Below the pieces are notes generated by a model, which did not search any database, had not been told where the DNA came from, and saw nothing but the letters and a program-made list of their open reading frames with translations. Shown here piece by piece: positions 1 through 5,685 of a stretch of DNA of 5,710 nucleotides (positions are counted from its first letter, which is position 1; every line of letters begins with the position of its first letter). A program made the position numbers and the translations under genes. Where the stretch lies: assembly GCA_017420845.1 (NCBI GenBank), contig JAFQOC010000383.1:1-5710 (forward strand). The letters are read 5' to 3'. This DNA comes from Clostridia bacterium (GTDB lineage Bacteria; Bacillota; Clostridia; Oscillospirales; CAG-272).

Positions 1-198
1 GGCTGTCATTTTGAGCTGGACGATTTCCAGATCCAGGCCGTCACCGAGGGTAAGGAGGCCATGGGCTCGGCTCTGGTGAAGCTCCGCGCTGAGGGAAAGC
101 TCTACGCCGGTACGGGTATCTCCACCGACATCATCGGTGCCTCCATCCGCGCTTACCTGAGCGCTGTCAACAAGATCGTTTTCGAGCAATCCGTTTGA
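1..198 (+). CDS. leuA: 2-isopropylmalate synthase, C-terminal end (partial)
   Basis: This is the last 65 codons of a gene entering from the left edge, ending in TGA. The product, 2-isopropylmalate synthase, condenses acetyl-CoA with 2-oxoisovalerate in the first committed step of leucine synthesis in the cytoplasm. Only the C-terminal regulatory (leucine-binding, LeuA dimer) domain is visible. Its signature pieces are VTEGKEAMG (residues 14-22 of the fragment), a basic beta hairpin, and GTGISTDII (37-45) followed by the ASIRAYLSAVNKI helix, matching the family pattern G-x-G-x-STDII-x-AS-x-x-AY-x-x-x-x-N. Citramalate synthase has a related C-terminal domain, but the STDII-x-AS form fits LeuA better. 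The catalytic HMGL-like barrel is outside the window, so feedback inhibition and intactness cannot be judged. A weak hairpin follows the stop. Confidence 0.88.
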   Translation, partial: GCHFELDDFQIQAVTEGKEAMGSALVKLRAEGKLYAGTGISTDIIGASIRAYLSAVNKIVFEQSV

Positions 199-207
199 TA
201 AAGCGTT

Positions 208-230
208 GCTTTTTCAAACAAAAAGCTTTT
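208..230 (+). terminator. weak terminator-like hairpin after leuA
   Basis: Ten bases after the leuA stop, GCTTTTT (208-214) pairs with AAAAAGC (220-226) around a 5-base loop, and TTTT (227-230) follows. The stem is 7 bp but mostly A-U, so termination would be partial at best. Upstream bases AAAGC (200-204) can compete for the same GCTTT segment. It may let some leuA transcripts read into the fusion gene. Confidence 0.35.
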
Positions 231-292
231 CGTCTTGGCGTTTTGAGAGAACGCCATTCCGCGAAAGCGGAACCGACGCAAAGCTTCCGCTT
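223..292 (+). promoter_or_regulatory. candidate structured leader with alternative RNA folds
   Basis: In this gap before the fusion gene, AAGCTTTTCGTC (223-234) can pair with GACGCAAAGCTT (275-286) at 11 of 12 positions. That outer stem encloses two perfect hairpins: GGCGTT/AACGCC (237-242 with 250-255) and TTCCGC/GCGGAA (257-262 with 267-272) closed by a GAAA tetraloop, giving a three-way junction. A competing 8-bp hairpin, AAGCGGAA (265-272) with TTCCGCTT (285-292), would break both the outer stem and the tetraloop hairpin. I do not recognise a known riboswitch or T-box. It could equally be a dispersed palindromic repeat with imperfect terminal inverted repeats. No convincing -35/-10 pair is visible in the gap. 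Confidence 0.35.
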
Positions 293-325
293 GGCTTCCA
301 TTGCATGAAAGGAATCATCTGAACC

Positions 326-2842
326 ATGAAACTCTCTTTTTCCACCAAAGGGTGGCACAATCATACCTTCGACGAATTCTGCGACATGGCCGCCTCGCTG
401 GGCTATGCCGGCGTGGAGATCCACAACATCCACGGTCCCATGTTCGTGAGCCGTGACGGCGCCTTCTACGACTACGCCGCCGCCGCGACTCTCCGCCGTC
501 TCTACGAGAAGAAGCTGACGATCCCCTGCATCGATTGCCTCATCGATCCATCTGAAGCCGCTCTCGCCGCTGAGGCTGAGGCGGAGATCCTGCACTGCAT
601 GGACGTGGCAGGGAATCTTCACATTCCCAACATCCGTCTCCGCACCGCCGCCGCGTCCGAGGCAGATGCCCCCGCCGCCATCGAGAACGTGGCCGCTCTG
701 ATTGCCCGTGTTCTCCCCGAGGCTGAGGCGCGAGGCGTGTGCCTGCTCATGGAGACCTCGGGTCTGTTCTGCAGGTCGGTGGCCCTCCGTGATCTTCTGG
801 ACCGCTTCGCCAGCGACAGCTTTGGCGCTCTGTGGCAGTTGTCCGCCGCCAACTTCGGAGGCGGTGAGACCCCTGAGGAGATCATCAAGAATCTGGGCGC
901 CTACGTCCGTCACGTTCACTTCTGCGACACCCGCAGAACCGAGGACGGGTTGGAGTTCTGCCTGGCGGGCGAGGGTGAATTGCCCATCTCCGAGATCATG
1001 CTGGCTCTGCGTTCGGTCAACTACGACGGCTACATTTCTCTGGTTTGGGATCCTCAGTGGTGCGAGGAGCTGGACGACATGGAGATCATCCTCTCCCAGT
1101 TCGGCAGCTTCATGAAGCAGTTCGACGATCCCTCCAAGAAGCGTCGCACCCTGTACTTCAACCGCGCCCACACGGGTGAGTACGTCTGGGAAAAGGATCA
1201 GCTCATTGATCTCACCTTCTCCCAGGTGCTGGACCGCATGGTGGAGGAGTTCCCCGACCAGTACGCCTTCAAGTACACCACCCTGGACTACACCCGCACC
1301 TATTCCGAGTTCCGCGACGACGTGGACACCTTCGCCCGCGCCCTCATCTCCATGGGCGTGAAGGCCGGCACCCACGTGGCGGTCTGGGCCTCCAACGTCC
1401 CTCAGTGGTACATCGCCTTCTGGGCCACCGTCAAGCTGGGCGCTGTGCTGGTCACGGTCAATACCGCCTACAAGATCCACGAGGTGGAGTACCTGCTCCG
1501 CCAGTCGGATACCCATACCCTCATCATGACCGAGGGCGCCAAGGACTGCCATTACGGCAGTATCGTGGCCGAGCTCTGCCCCGAGCTGGAGACCCTGCGC
1601 CCCGGCACTCCCCTCCACGCCCGCCGTCTGCCCTTCCTGCGCAACGTCATCACCGTAGGCTACCGTCAAAAGGGCTGTATGGAGTGGCACGAGGCCGTGG
1701 CCAGATCGGTGCAGGTGCCTGTGGAAGAAGTATACCGTATGGCCGCCGCCGTTCACAAGGACGACGTCTGCAATATGCAGTACACCTCGGGTACTACGGG
1801 CTTCCCCAAGGGCGTCATGCTGACCCACTACAATGTGGTCAACAACGGTAAGTACATCGGCGACCACATGGAGCTGTCCACCGCCGATCGCATGATGATC
1901 CAGGTCCCCATGTTCCATTGCTTCGGCATGGTGCTGTCCATGACCGCCTCCATGACCCACGGCGCCACCATGTATCCCCTGCCCTACTTCTCCCCCAAGC
2001 CCGCTCTGGCCTGCGTCCACAACGAGCACATCACCGCCTTCAACGGCGTGCCCACCATGTTCATCGCCATGATGCAGCACGAGGATTTCCCCAAGACCGA
2101 TTTCTCCCATATGCGGATCGGCATCATGGCGGGCGCCAACTGCCCCGCCGATCTGATGAAGAAGGCCGCCCAGCCCGACGTCATGAATATGCGGGAGATC
2201 GTGTCGGTCTACGGTCAGACCGAGGCCGCCCCCGGCTGTACCATGTCCAGCTACTACGACAGCCTGGAGGTCCGCACCGAGACCGTGGGCTCCGCCTTTG
2301 CCAACGTGGAGTGCAAGATCATCGACCCCGAGACGGGTCTGGACTGCCCCGACGGGGTCAACGGTGAGTTCGTCGCCCGCGGCTACAACATCATGAAGGG
2401 CTACTACAAGATGCCCGCCGCCACCGCCGAGACCATCGATGCCGAGGGCTGGCTCCACACGGGAGATCTGGCCTGCCGCCGTCCCGACGGAAACTACCTC
2501 ATCACGGGCAGACTGAAGGACATGATCATCCGCGGCGGTGAGAACATCTACCCCAAGGAGATCGAGGAGTTCATCTACACCCATCCCAAGGTGCGGGACG
2601 TCCAGGTCATCGGCGTGCCCGACAAGCAGTACGGCGAGGAGATCATGGCCTGCATCATCCTGAAGGAGGGCGAGACCATGACCGTGGAGGAGATGAAGCA
2701 GTACATCCTCGACCACATGGCCCGCCACAAGGTGCCCCGCTACATCGATTTCGTGGAGAAGTTCCCCATGAACGCCGCGGGTAAGATCCTCAAGTACAAG
2801 ATGCGCGAGGAAGCCGCCGAGAGACTGGGGCTGAAAAAATAG
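326..2842 (+). CDS. TIM-barrel (sugar-phosphate isomerase/epimerase-like) – acyl-CoA synthetase fusion
   Basis: This gene encodes an 838-residue cytosolic protein with two domains. Residues 1-266 are an AP-endonuclease-2-type TIM barrel of the sugar-phosphate isomerase/epimerase family: MKLSFST strand 1, METSG (142-146), HVHFCD (196-201) and GYISLVWDP (235-243). Residues ~283-838 are a full-length AMP-forming acyl-CoA synthetase resembling ACSF2/YngI medium-chain enzymes, which turn a carboxylic acid, ATP and CoA into acyl-CoA, AMP and PPi. Its motifs are P-loop YTSGTTGFPKG (486-496), YGQTEAAP (629-636), HTGD (711-714), GRLKDMIIRGGENIYPKEIE (728-747) and catalytic Lys820 in NAAGK. The start is secure: an in-frame TGA lies at 320-322 and GAAAGGAA precedes ATG, though its 12-base spacing is long. 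No internal stop, frameshift or ribosome site is seen at the junction, so one polypeptide is expected. The barrel lacks some usual metal ligands. The substrate is unknown; the amidohydrolase downstream may act in the same pathway. Confidence 0.9.
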   Translation: MKLSFSTKGWHNHTFDEFCDMAASLGYAGVEIHNIHGPMFVSRDGAFYDYAAAATLRRLYEKKLTIPCIDCLIDPSEAALAAEAEAEILHCMDVAGNLHIPNIRLRTAAASEADAPAAIENVAALIARVLPEAEARGVCLLMETSGLFCRSVALRDLLDRFASDSFGALWQLSAANFGGGETPEEIIKNLGAYVRHVHFCDTRRTEDGLEFCLAGEGELPISEIMLALRSVNYDGYISLVWDPQWCEELDDMEIILSQFGSFMKQFDDPSKKRRTLYFNRAHTGEYVWEKDQLIDLTFSQVLDRMVEEFPDQYAFKYTTLDYTRTYSEFRDDVDTFARALISMGVKAGTHVAVWASNVPQWYIAFWATVKLGAVLVTVNTAYKIHEVEYLLRQSDTHTLIMTEGAKDCHYGSIVAELCPELETLRPGTPLHARRLPFLRNVITVGYRQKGCMEWHEAVARSVQVPVEEVYRMAAAVHKDDVCNMQYTSGTTGFPKGVMLTHYNVVNNGKYIGDHMELSTADRMMIQVPMFHCFGMVLSMTASMTHGATMYPLPYFSPKPALACVHNEHITAFNGVPTMFIAMMQHEDFPKTDFSHMRIGIMAGANCPADLMKKAAQPDVMNMREIVSVYGQTEAAPGCTMSSYYDSLEVRTETVGSAFANVECKIIDPETGLDCPDGVNGEFVARGYNIMKGYYKMPAATAETIDAEGWLHTGDLACRRPDGNYLITGRLKDMIIRGGENIYPKEIEEFIYTHPKVRDVQVIGVPDKQYGEEIMACIILKEGETMTVEEMKQYILDHMARHKVPRYIDFVEKFPMNAAGKILKYKMREEAAERLGLKK

Positions 2843-2856
2843 AATAGGACAAAGAG

Positions 2857-2964
2857 AGATACAAGATACACGCCGAGCAGGGCTCGGCAGATACAAGATA
2901 CAAGATAGGCTCCGACGGACACCCGCGCCGTATCTTGTATCTCGTATCTTGTATCTTTGTATCT
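2857..2964. repeat. inverted array of AGATACA heptamers with embedded hairpin
   Basis: The gap between the fusion gene and the amidohydrolase is largely repeat. AGATACA occurs in tandem twice at 2857-2870 and twice plus a partial copy at 2889-2907. Its complement, TGTATCT or CGTATCT, occurs five times at 2929-2964, with one extra T at 2957. The block 2889-2907 pairs with 2931-2949 at 18 of 19 positions, and the outer block 2857-2870 pairs with 2950-2964 with one bulge. Between the two left blocks sits a perfect 7-bp hairpin, GCCGAGC/GCTCGGC (2872-2878 with 2882-2888, loop AGG). The whole can fold as a branched hairpin in RNA or a cruciform in DNA. No T-tract follows, so it is not an obvious terminator. 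It is probably a dispersed repeat, but its role is unknown. Confidence 0.8.
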
Positions 2965-2976
2965 GAACAGAATGTT

Positions 2977-3849
2977 ATGATACAAAACTATTTCATCATC
3001 GACTCCCACTGCCACGTCTACCCCGAGAAGATCGCGGCGAAGGCGGTGGAGTCCACCGATCATTTCTACAATACTCATGCCCACGGGCAGGGAACTGTTT
3101 CCGACCTGCTGGCCGTCGGTGAGGCGGCGGGATGCGACGGCTACGTGATCCAATCCGTGGCCTCCACCCCCCATCACGTGGAGTCCATCAACCGCTTTAT
3201 CGCTGCGGCTATTGCCGCGGACATATCCGAGGCCGAGAGCCAGGGACACAGCGGCAAGCTCACGGGGCTGGGAACTCTCCACCCCGACCATCCCGATCTG
3301 CGGGGGGCGGTCTGTGACATCATCTCCCACGGCCTCCACGGGGTCAAGCTCCATCCCGATATGCAGAAGTTCTGCATCGACGATGAGCGCGCCTACCCCA
3401 TCTATCAGCTTTGCGTAGAGTATGATCTCCCCATCCTCATGCACATGGGGGATCCCCGCTTCGACTACTCCCATCCCGACCGCCTCTACCGCGTGCTGAC
3501 CGACTTTCCCACCCTCACGGTAGTAGGCGCACACATGGGAGGCTGGGCCAACTGGGACTACGCCTGCGACAGGCTCTCCGACTTCCAAAATCTCTACGTG
3601 GACACCTCCTCCAGCATGGCCACGGCGGTGAAGGACTACGGCATTGAGCCTCACGTTACCTCCCTGACCCCCGCCCATACCGCCGCTCTCATTCGCCGAT
3701 GGGGCGCGGAGAAGGTGCTGTTCGGCAGCGACTATCCTATGTGGTCCCAGGCTGACGATTTGGCTGTCTTCTTTGAGATGGGCTTGACCGAAACAGAAAA
3801 TCGCATGATTCTGTCTGAAAATGCTAAACGCGTGTTTCGGATCCAATAA
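2977..3849 (+). CDS. amidohydrolase family protein (COG2159 / Amidohydro_2 type)
   Basis: The product is a 290-residue, probably cytosolic, metal-dependent hydrolase or decarboxylase of the amidohydrolase superfamily. It has a single (beta/alpha)8 barrel with the expected metal-site residues: HCH at 11-13 on strand 1, GVKLHP (122-127) with Lys124, His156 in LMHMGDP, His186 in GAHMGG and Asp252 in FGSDYP. COG2159 members include ACMSD, gamma-resorcylate decarboxylase and lactone hydrolases, so the reaction cannot be named from sequence. ATG at 2977 is preferred because it puts the HxH motif at residues 11-13, as usual. An in-frame ATG at 2935 would add 14 residues encoded by the heptamer repeat and is probably spurious. 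The ribosome site is poor (only GAACAG nearby). The gene lies 134 bp after the fusion gene on the same strand, so co-transcription is likely, and it ends just before a strong terminator. Confidence 0.87.
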   Translation: MIQNYFIIDSHCHVYPEKIAAKAVESTDHFYNTHAHGQGTVSDLLAVGEAAGCDGYVIQSVASTPHHVESINRFIAAAIAADISEAESQGHSGKLTGLGTLHPDHPDLRGAVCDIISHGLHGVKLHPDMQKFCIDDERAYPIYQLCVEYDLPILMHMGDPRFDYSHPDRLYRVLTDFPTLTVVGAHMGGWANWDYACDRLSDFQNLYVDTSSSMATAVKDYGIEPHVTSLTPAHTAALIRRWGAEKVLFGSDYPMWSQADDLAVFFEMGLTETENRMILSENAKRVFRIQ

Positions 3850-3864
3850 GCCCCAAAAAATGAG

Positions 3865-3892
3865 ACCCACCCGCGAAAAACGGGTGGGTTTT
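3865..3892. terminator. bidirectional rho-independent terminator
   Basis: ACCCACCCG (3865-3873) and CGGGTGGGT (3881-3889) form a perfect 9-bp G/C-rich stem with a CGAAAAA loop, followed by TTTT (3889-3892) on the plus strand. On the minus strand the same stem is followed, after four bases, by six T (plus-strand A at 3855-3860). It lies between the convergent amidohydrolase and sigma-factor genes, 15 bp after one stop and 16 bp after the other, and can serve both. Confidence 0.9.
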
Positions 3893-3908
3893 GCTATGGA
3901 AATGGGGA

Positions 3909-5534
3909 TTACTTGACGATGAGCTGCATGGCCACCGTACTGATGGCGGGCGCGGCGGGGATCTCGAGAATACCCTTGTCCACCATGGAATCCAGCAGGA
4001 TACCGCGGATGTCGAACAGGGCCATGGTCACACAGTAGTTCAACTGATCTTCAAGAACGGTGTGGCCTTCCTTGCGGAGCATCTCCACGGTGCGGTCAAA
4101 GACAGTCTGCATAGCCTCCTGCAAAGCGGCAAACTCCGGCAGAGCAGAGACCTGCTTGCGGATGGATTCCTTTTCTCCGTCTCGGAAGGTGACGATATTG
4201 GGGATGACACGGCCTTCTTCGTCGATGGAGAAGGTGTAGGGGTTGCGGCGGTCATCGAAAATCGCCTTTTCGGTGGCGGTCAGTTCATGTACGCGCTTGT
4301 CGGTTCGGATCATTTCACCGATGAGCTTGATGGTGGGGGTGTTCCATGTTGCGGCACGGTTCCACATATCCCACTTGCCAATCTGGTAGCTCCAGAACTG
4401 GGTTCTGTCAGAATCCATGGAGCCCGAATGTCCCACGAACCACTGGTCGGGAAGGGAGTTACCCTCATAACCTATAAAACCCCAATTATCGTCGGGATGA
4501 GTGTGCTTGACGGGAAAATCAAGGGTATAGCCGTCGCAGTCCTCAATGCAGTGATCCAGAAGCTCCAGCACCATGAGCCATTTCAGCTCCCCGTTGGTCA
4601 TATTTTCGGGCACAAAGCACCCTGTGCGGTAGATGGAGATGGCCTTTTCCATAACGGTATCATAACGTTCTGCCCAATCACGGGTCAGCATAATCAGCTC
4701 GCTGCGGATAGCTACCTGCAAGTCACGGCTCATGATATAAAAATTGGTCACATATCTGTTGCCGACCTCTTTGAGAAGTCCCGCGTCCACAAGTGCGGCG
4801 ATCTCCTCCTCCATATAAGGCATCGCTACGCCCACGGCCACCGCCAGTTCCTCGGCGGTAGACGGGTTGTTGCTGGCCTCCAACAGAATGTTCTTGGGGA
4901 GCATACGCTGTACAGCCGACCAAGGCAGGCCGCTTTCCTGCCGTCCTGTTGCCTCAAAATGTACTTCCTCGGGTTTATAACTTTTCGATCCAAATTCTCT
5001 TGCCATTTTCATTCCCTCCTTGAGAAGATTACGGGAGCGGAACAGACGGGATTTCACCGTGCCCTCGGGCCGACCCAGGGCGCGGGCGATATCCCCCACC
5101 GATCTGTCCTCGATGTAGTAGGCTACCACGATCTCGCGGTAGTCCCGACCCAGAAAGGCCAGCTCACGGCGCAGGACGGCCATCTCCTCGTCGCGGGCGT
5201 ATGCCTCGGCCACGGATGGGGTCGTGTTGTAGCCCCCCGCGGTCAGGACATTTTCGGTCTCGGGATCATCGGGGTCTATGAAGGACTCGTTCTCCCCTCG
5301 GCGGCGGTTGGTCTTGGCCCACAGGGCATAGCGGTTGCGCGCGATCTGCCATACCCAGGCGGGGAAGCTCAGAATCTCCACACCCTCATGAAGGGCGGTG
5401 AGTATCTGAAGCGTGATATCCGAAGCCAAGTCCTCGGCCTCATGGGAGTCGCCTGTCTTTCGGAGACAGTAGTAGAAGATCTTGCCCATGTAGTCACGGG
5501 CGTACTCCTCCGCCAGGCGGTGTCGATCGGTCAT
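3909..5534 (-). CDS. ECF-type sigma-70 factor with long C-terminal winged-helix extension
   Basis: This 541-residue protein starts as an ECF sigma factor that directs RNA polymerase to a promoter subset. Region 2 spans about 8-80, with EAEDLASDITLQIL (32-45) and FPAWVWQIARNRYALWAK (57-74). Region 4 spans about 115-173, with its helix-turn-helix at DRSVGDIARALGRPEGTVKS (143-162). ECF factors are normally about 160-200 residues, so about 365 residues are extra. Residues ~203-268 look like a winged helix (STAEELAVAVGVAMPYMEEE, 225-244, then DAGLLKEVGNRYV). Residues ~270-541 match no family I recognise; six tryptophans fall within 351-397. No membrane segment is seen. ATG at 5534 is chosen over an upstream GTG (5543) because AAGGAG lies 8 bases before the ATG and overlaps the GTG. 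No anti-sigma gene is visible in the window, so the extension may carry control. Confidence 0.88.
   Translation of the reverse strand: MTDRHRLAEEYARDYMGKIFYYCLRKTGDSHEAEDLASDITLQILTALHEGVEILSFPAWVWQIARNRYALWAKTNRRRGENESFIDPDDPETENVLTAGGYNTTPSVAEAYARDEEMAVLRRELAFLGRDYREIVVAYYIEDRSVGDIARALGRPEGTVKSRLFRSRNLLKEGMKMAREFGSKSYKPEEVHFEATGRQESGLPWSAVQRMLPKNILLEASNNPSTAEELAVAVGVAMPYMEEEIAALVDAGLLKEVGNRYVTNFYIMSRDLQVAIRSELIMLTRDWAERYDTVMEKAISIYRTGCFVPENMTNGELKWLMVLELLDHCIEDCDGYTLDFPVKHTHPDDNWGFIGYEGNSLPDQWFVGHSGSMDSDRTQFWSYQIGKWDMWNRAATWNTPTIKLIGEMIRTDKRVHELTATEKAIFDDRRNPYTFSIDEEGRVIPNIVTFRDGEKESIRKQVSALPEFAALQEAMQTVFDRTVEMLRKEGHTVLEDQLNYCVTMALFDIRGILLDSMVDKGILEIPAAPAISTVAMQLIVK
5004..5021 (-). promoter_or_regulatory. 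internal ribosome binding site and ATG within the sigma gene
   Basis: On the minus strand AAGGAGGG (5021-5014) precedes an in-frame ATG (5006-5004, Met177) with 8 bases between AGGAGG and the ATG. This is as good a site as the one used for the gene's own start. It falls exactly between sigma region 4 and the winged-helix extension, in a local A/T-rich patch (23 of 60 bases G/C at 4951-5010, against 42 of 60 at 5041-5100). A 365-residue protein lacking the sigma core could be made here. The motif also encodes KEG, so chance is possible. Confidence 0.4.
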
Positions 5535-5542
5535 ATTCCTCA

Positions 5543-5550
5543 CTCCTTTC
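5543..5550 (-). promoter_or_regulatory. ribosome binding site of the sigma gene
   Basis: GAAAGGAG reads on the minus strand from 5550 to 5543, 8 bases before the ATG at 5534. It overlaps the first base of the alternative in-frame GTG at 5543-5541, which rules that codon out as the main start and settles the N-terminus as MTDRHRL. Confidence 0.8.
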
Positions 5551-5609
5551 GGTCATATAGTGTGGGGAAATGGGGAATGATTGCAAGAATTTTTTTATTT
5601 TTTCAAATT

Positions 5610-5630
5610 TGGGTTTGTCGGTGGGTTTGT
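5610..5630. repeat. 9-bp direct repeat upstream of the sigma gene
   Basis: TGGGTTTGT occurs at 5610-5618 and again at 5622-5630, separated by CGG, so the repeat period is 12 bp. On the minus strand the unit reads ACAAACCCA and lies about 75-96 bases before the sigma start codon, upstream of the A/T tract. It may be a paired operator site; a binder cannot be named. Confidence 0.6.
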
Positions 5631-5663
5631 AACTCGATCGGCAAGACGAAACTGCCATGCTAC

Positions 5664-5685
5664 GGGCGCACACACAGGTGCGCCC
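5664..5685. repeat. REP-like palindrome (8-bp stem, 6-base loop)
   Basis: GGGCGCAC (5664-5671) pairs perfectly with GTGCGCCC (5678-5685) around ACACAG, with a further TA/TA match outside a C-C mismatch (5661-5688). No T-tract follows on either strand, so it is not a standard terminator. Its form (a GGGCGCAC stem followed by CCTAC) resembles short palindromic repeats I recall from intergenic DNA of gut Clostridia; copy number cannot be seen here. Confidence 0.7.

Noticed and set aside
2872..2888. The GCCGAGC/GCTCGGC hairpin as a terminator of the fusion gene
   Set aside because: No T-tract follows on either strand; it is better described as part of the repeat structure.
167..2896. A 909-codon open frame on the minus strand opposite the fusion gene
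   Set aside because: Its product is rich in His, Gly and Val with no recognisable motif, and the opposite strand encodes two well-marked domains. The open frame follows from the G/C-ending codon use of the real gene.
2857..2964. A CRISPR array
   Set aside because: The repeat unit is only 7 bp, copies abut without spacers of regular length, and both orientations are present; no cas gene is in the window.
2935..2976. N-terminal extension of the amidohydrolase starting at ATG 2935
   Set aside because: The 14 extra residues are encoded by the heptamer repeat arm, have no ribosome site, and would push the HxH motif away from its usual position near the N-terminus.
2740..3870. A 376-codon open frame on the minus strand opposite the amidohydrolase
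   Set aside because: It crosses the repeat array, the end of the fusion gene and the terminator, shows no domain, and lies opposite a gene with an intact metal site.
5554..5586. A sigma-A promoter for the minus-strand gene (TTGCAA with CACTAT or TATATG)
   Set aside because: With an 18-base spacer the -10 matches only 3 of 6 positions; the better TATATG needs a 21-base spacer and would put the transcript start on the ribosome site.
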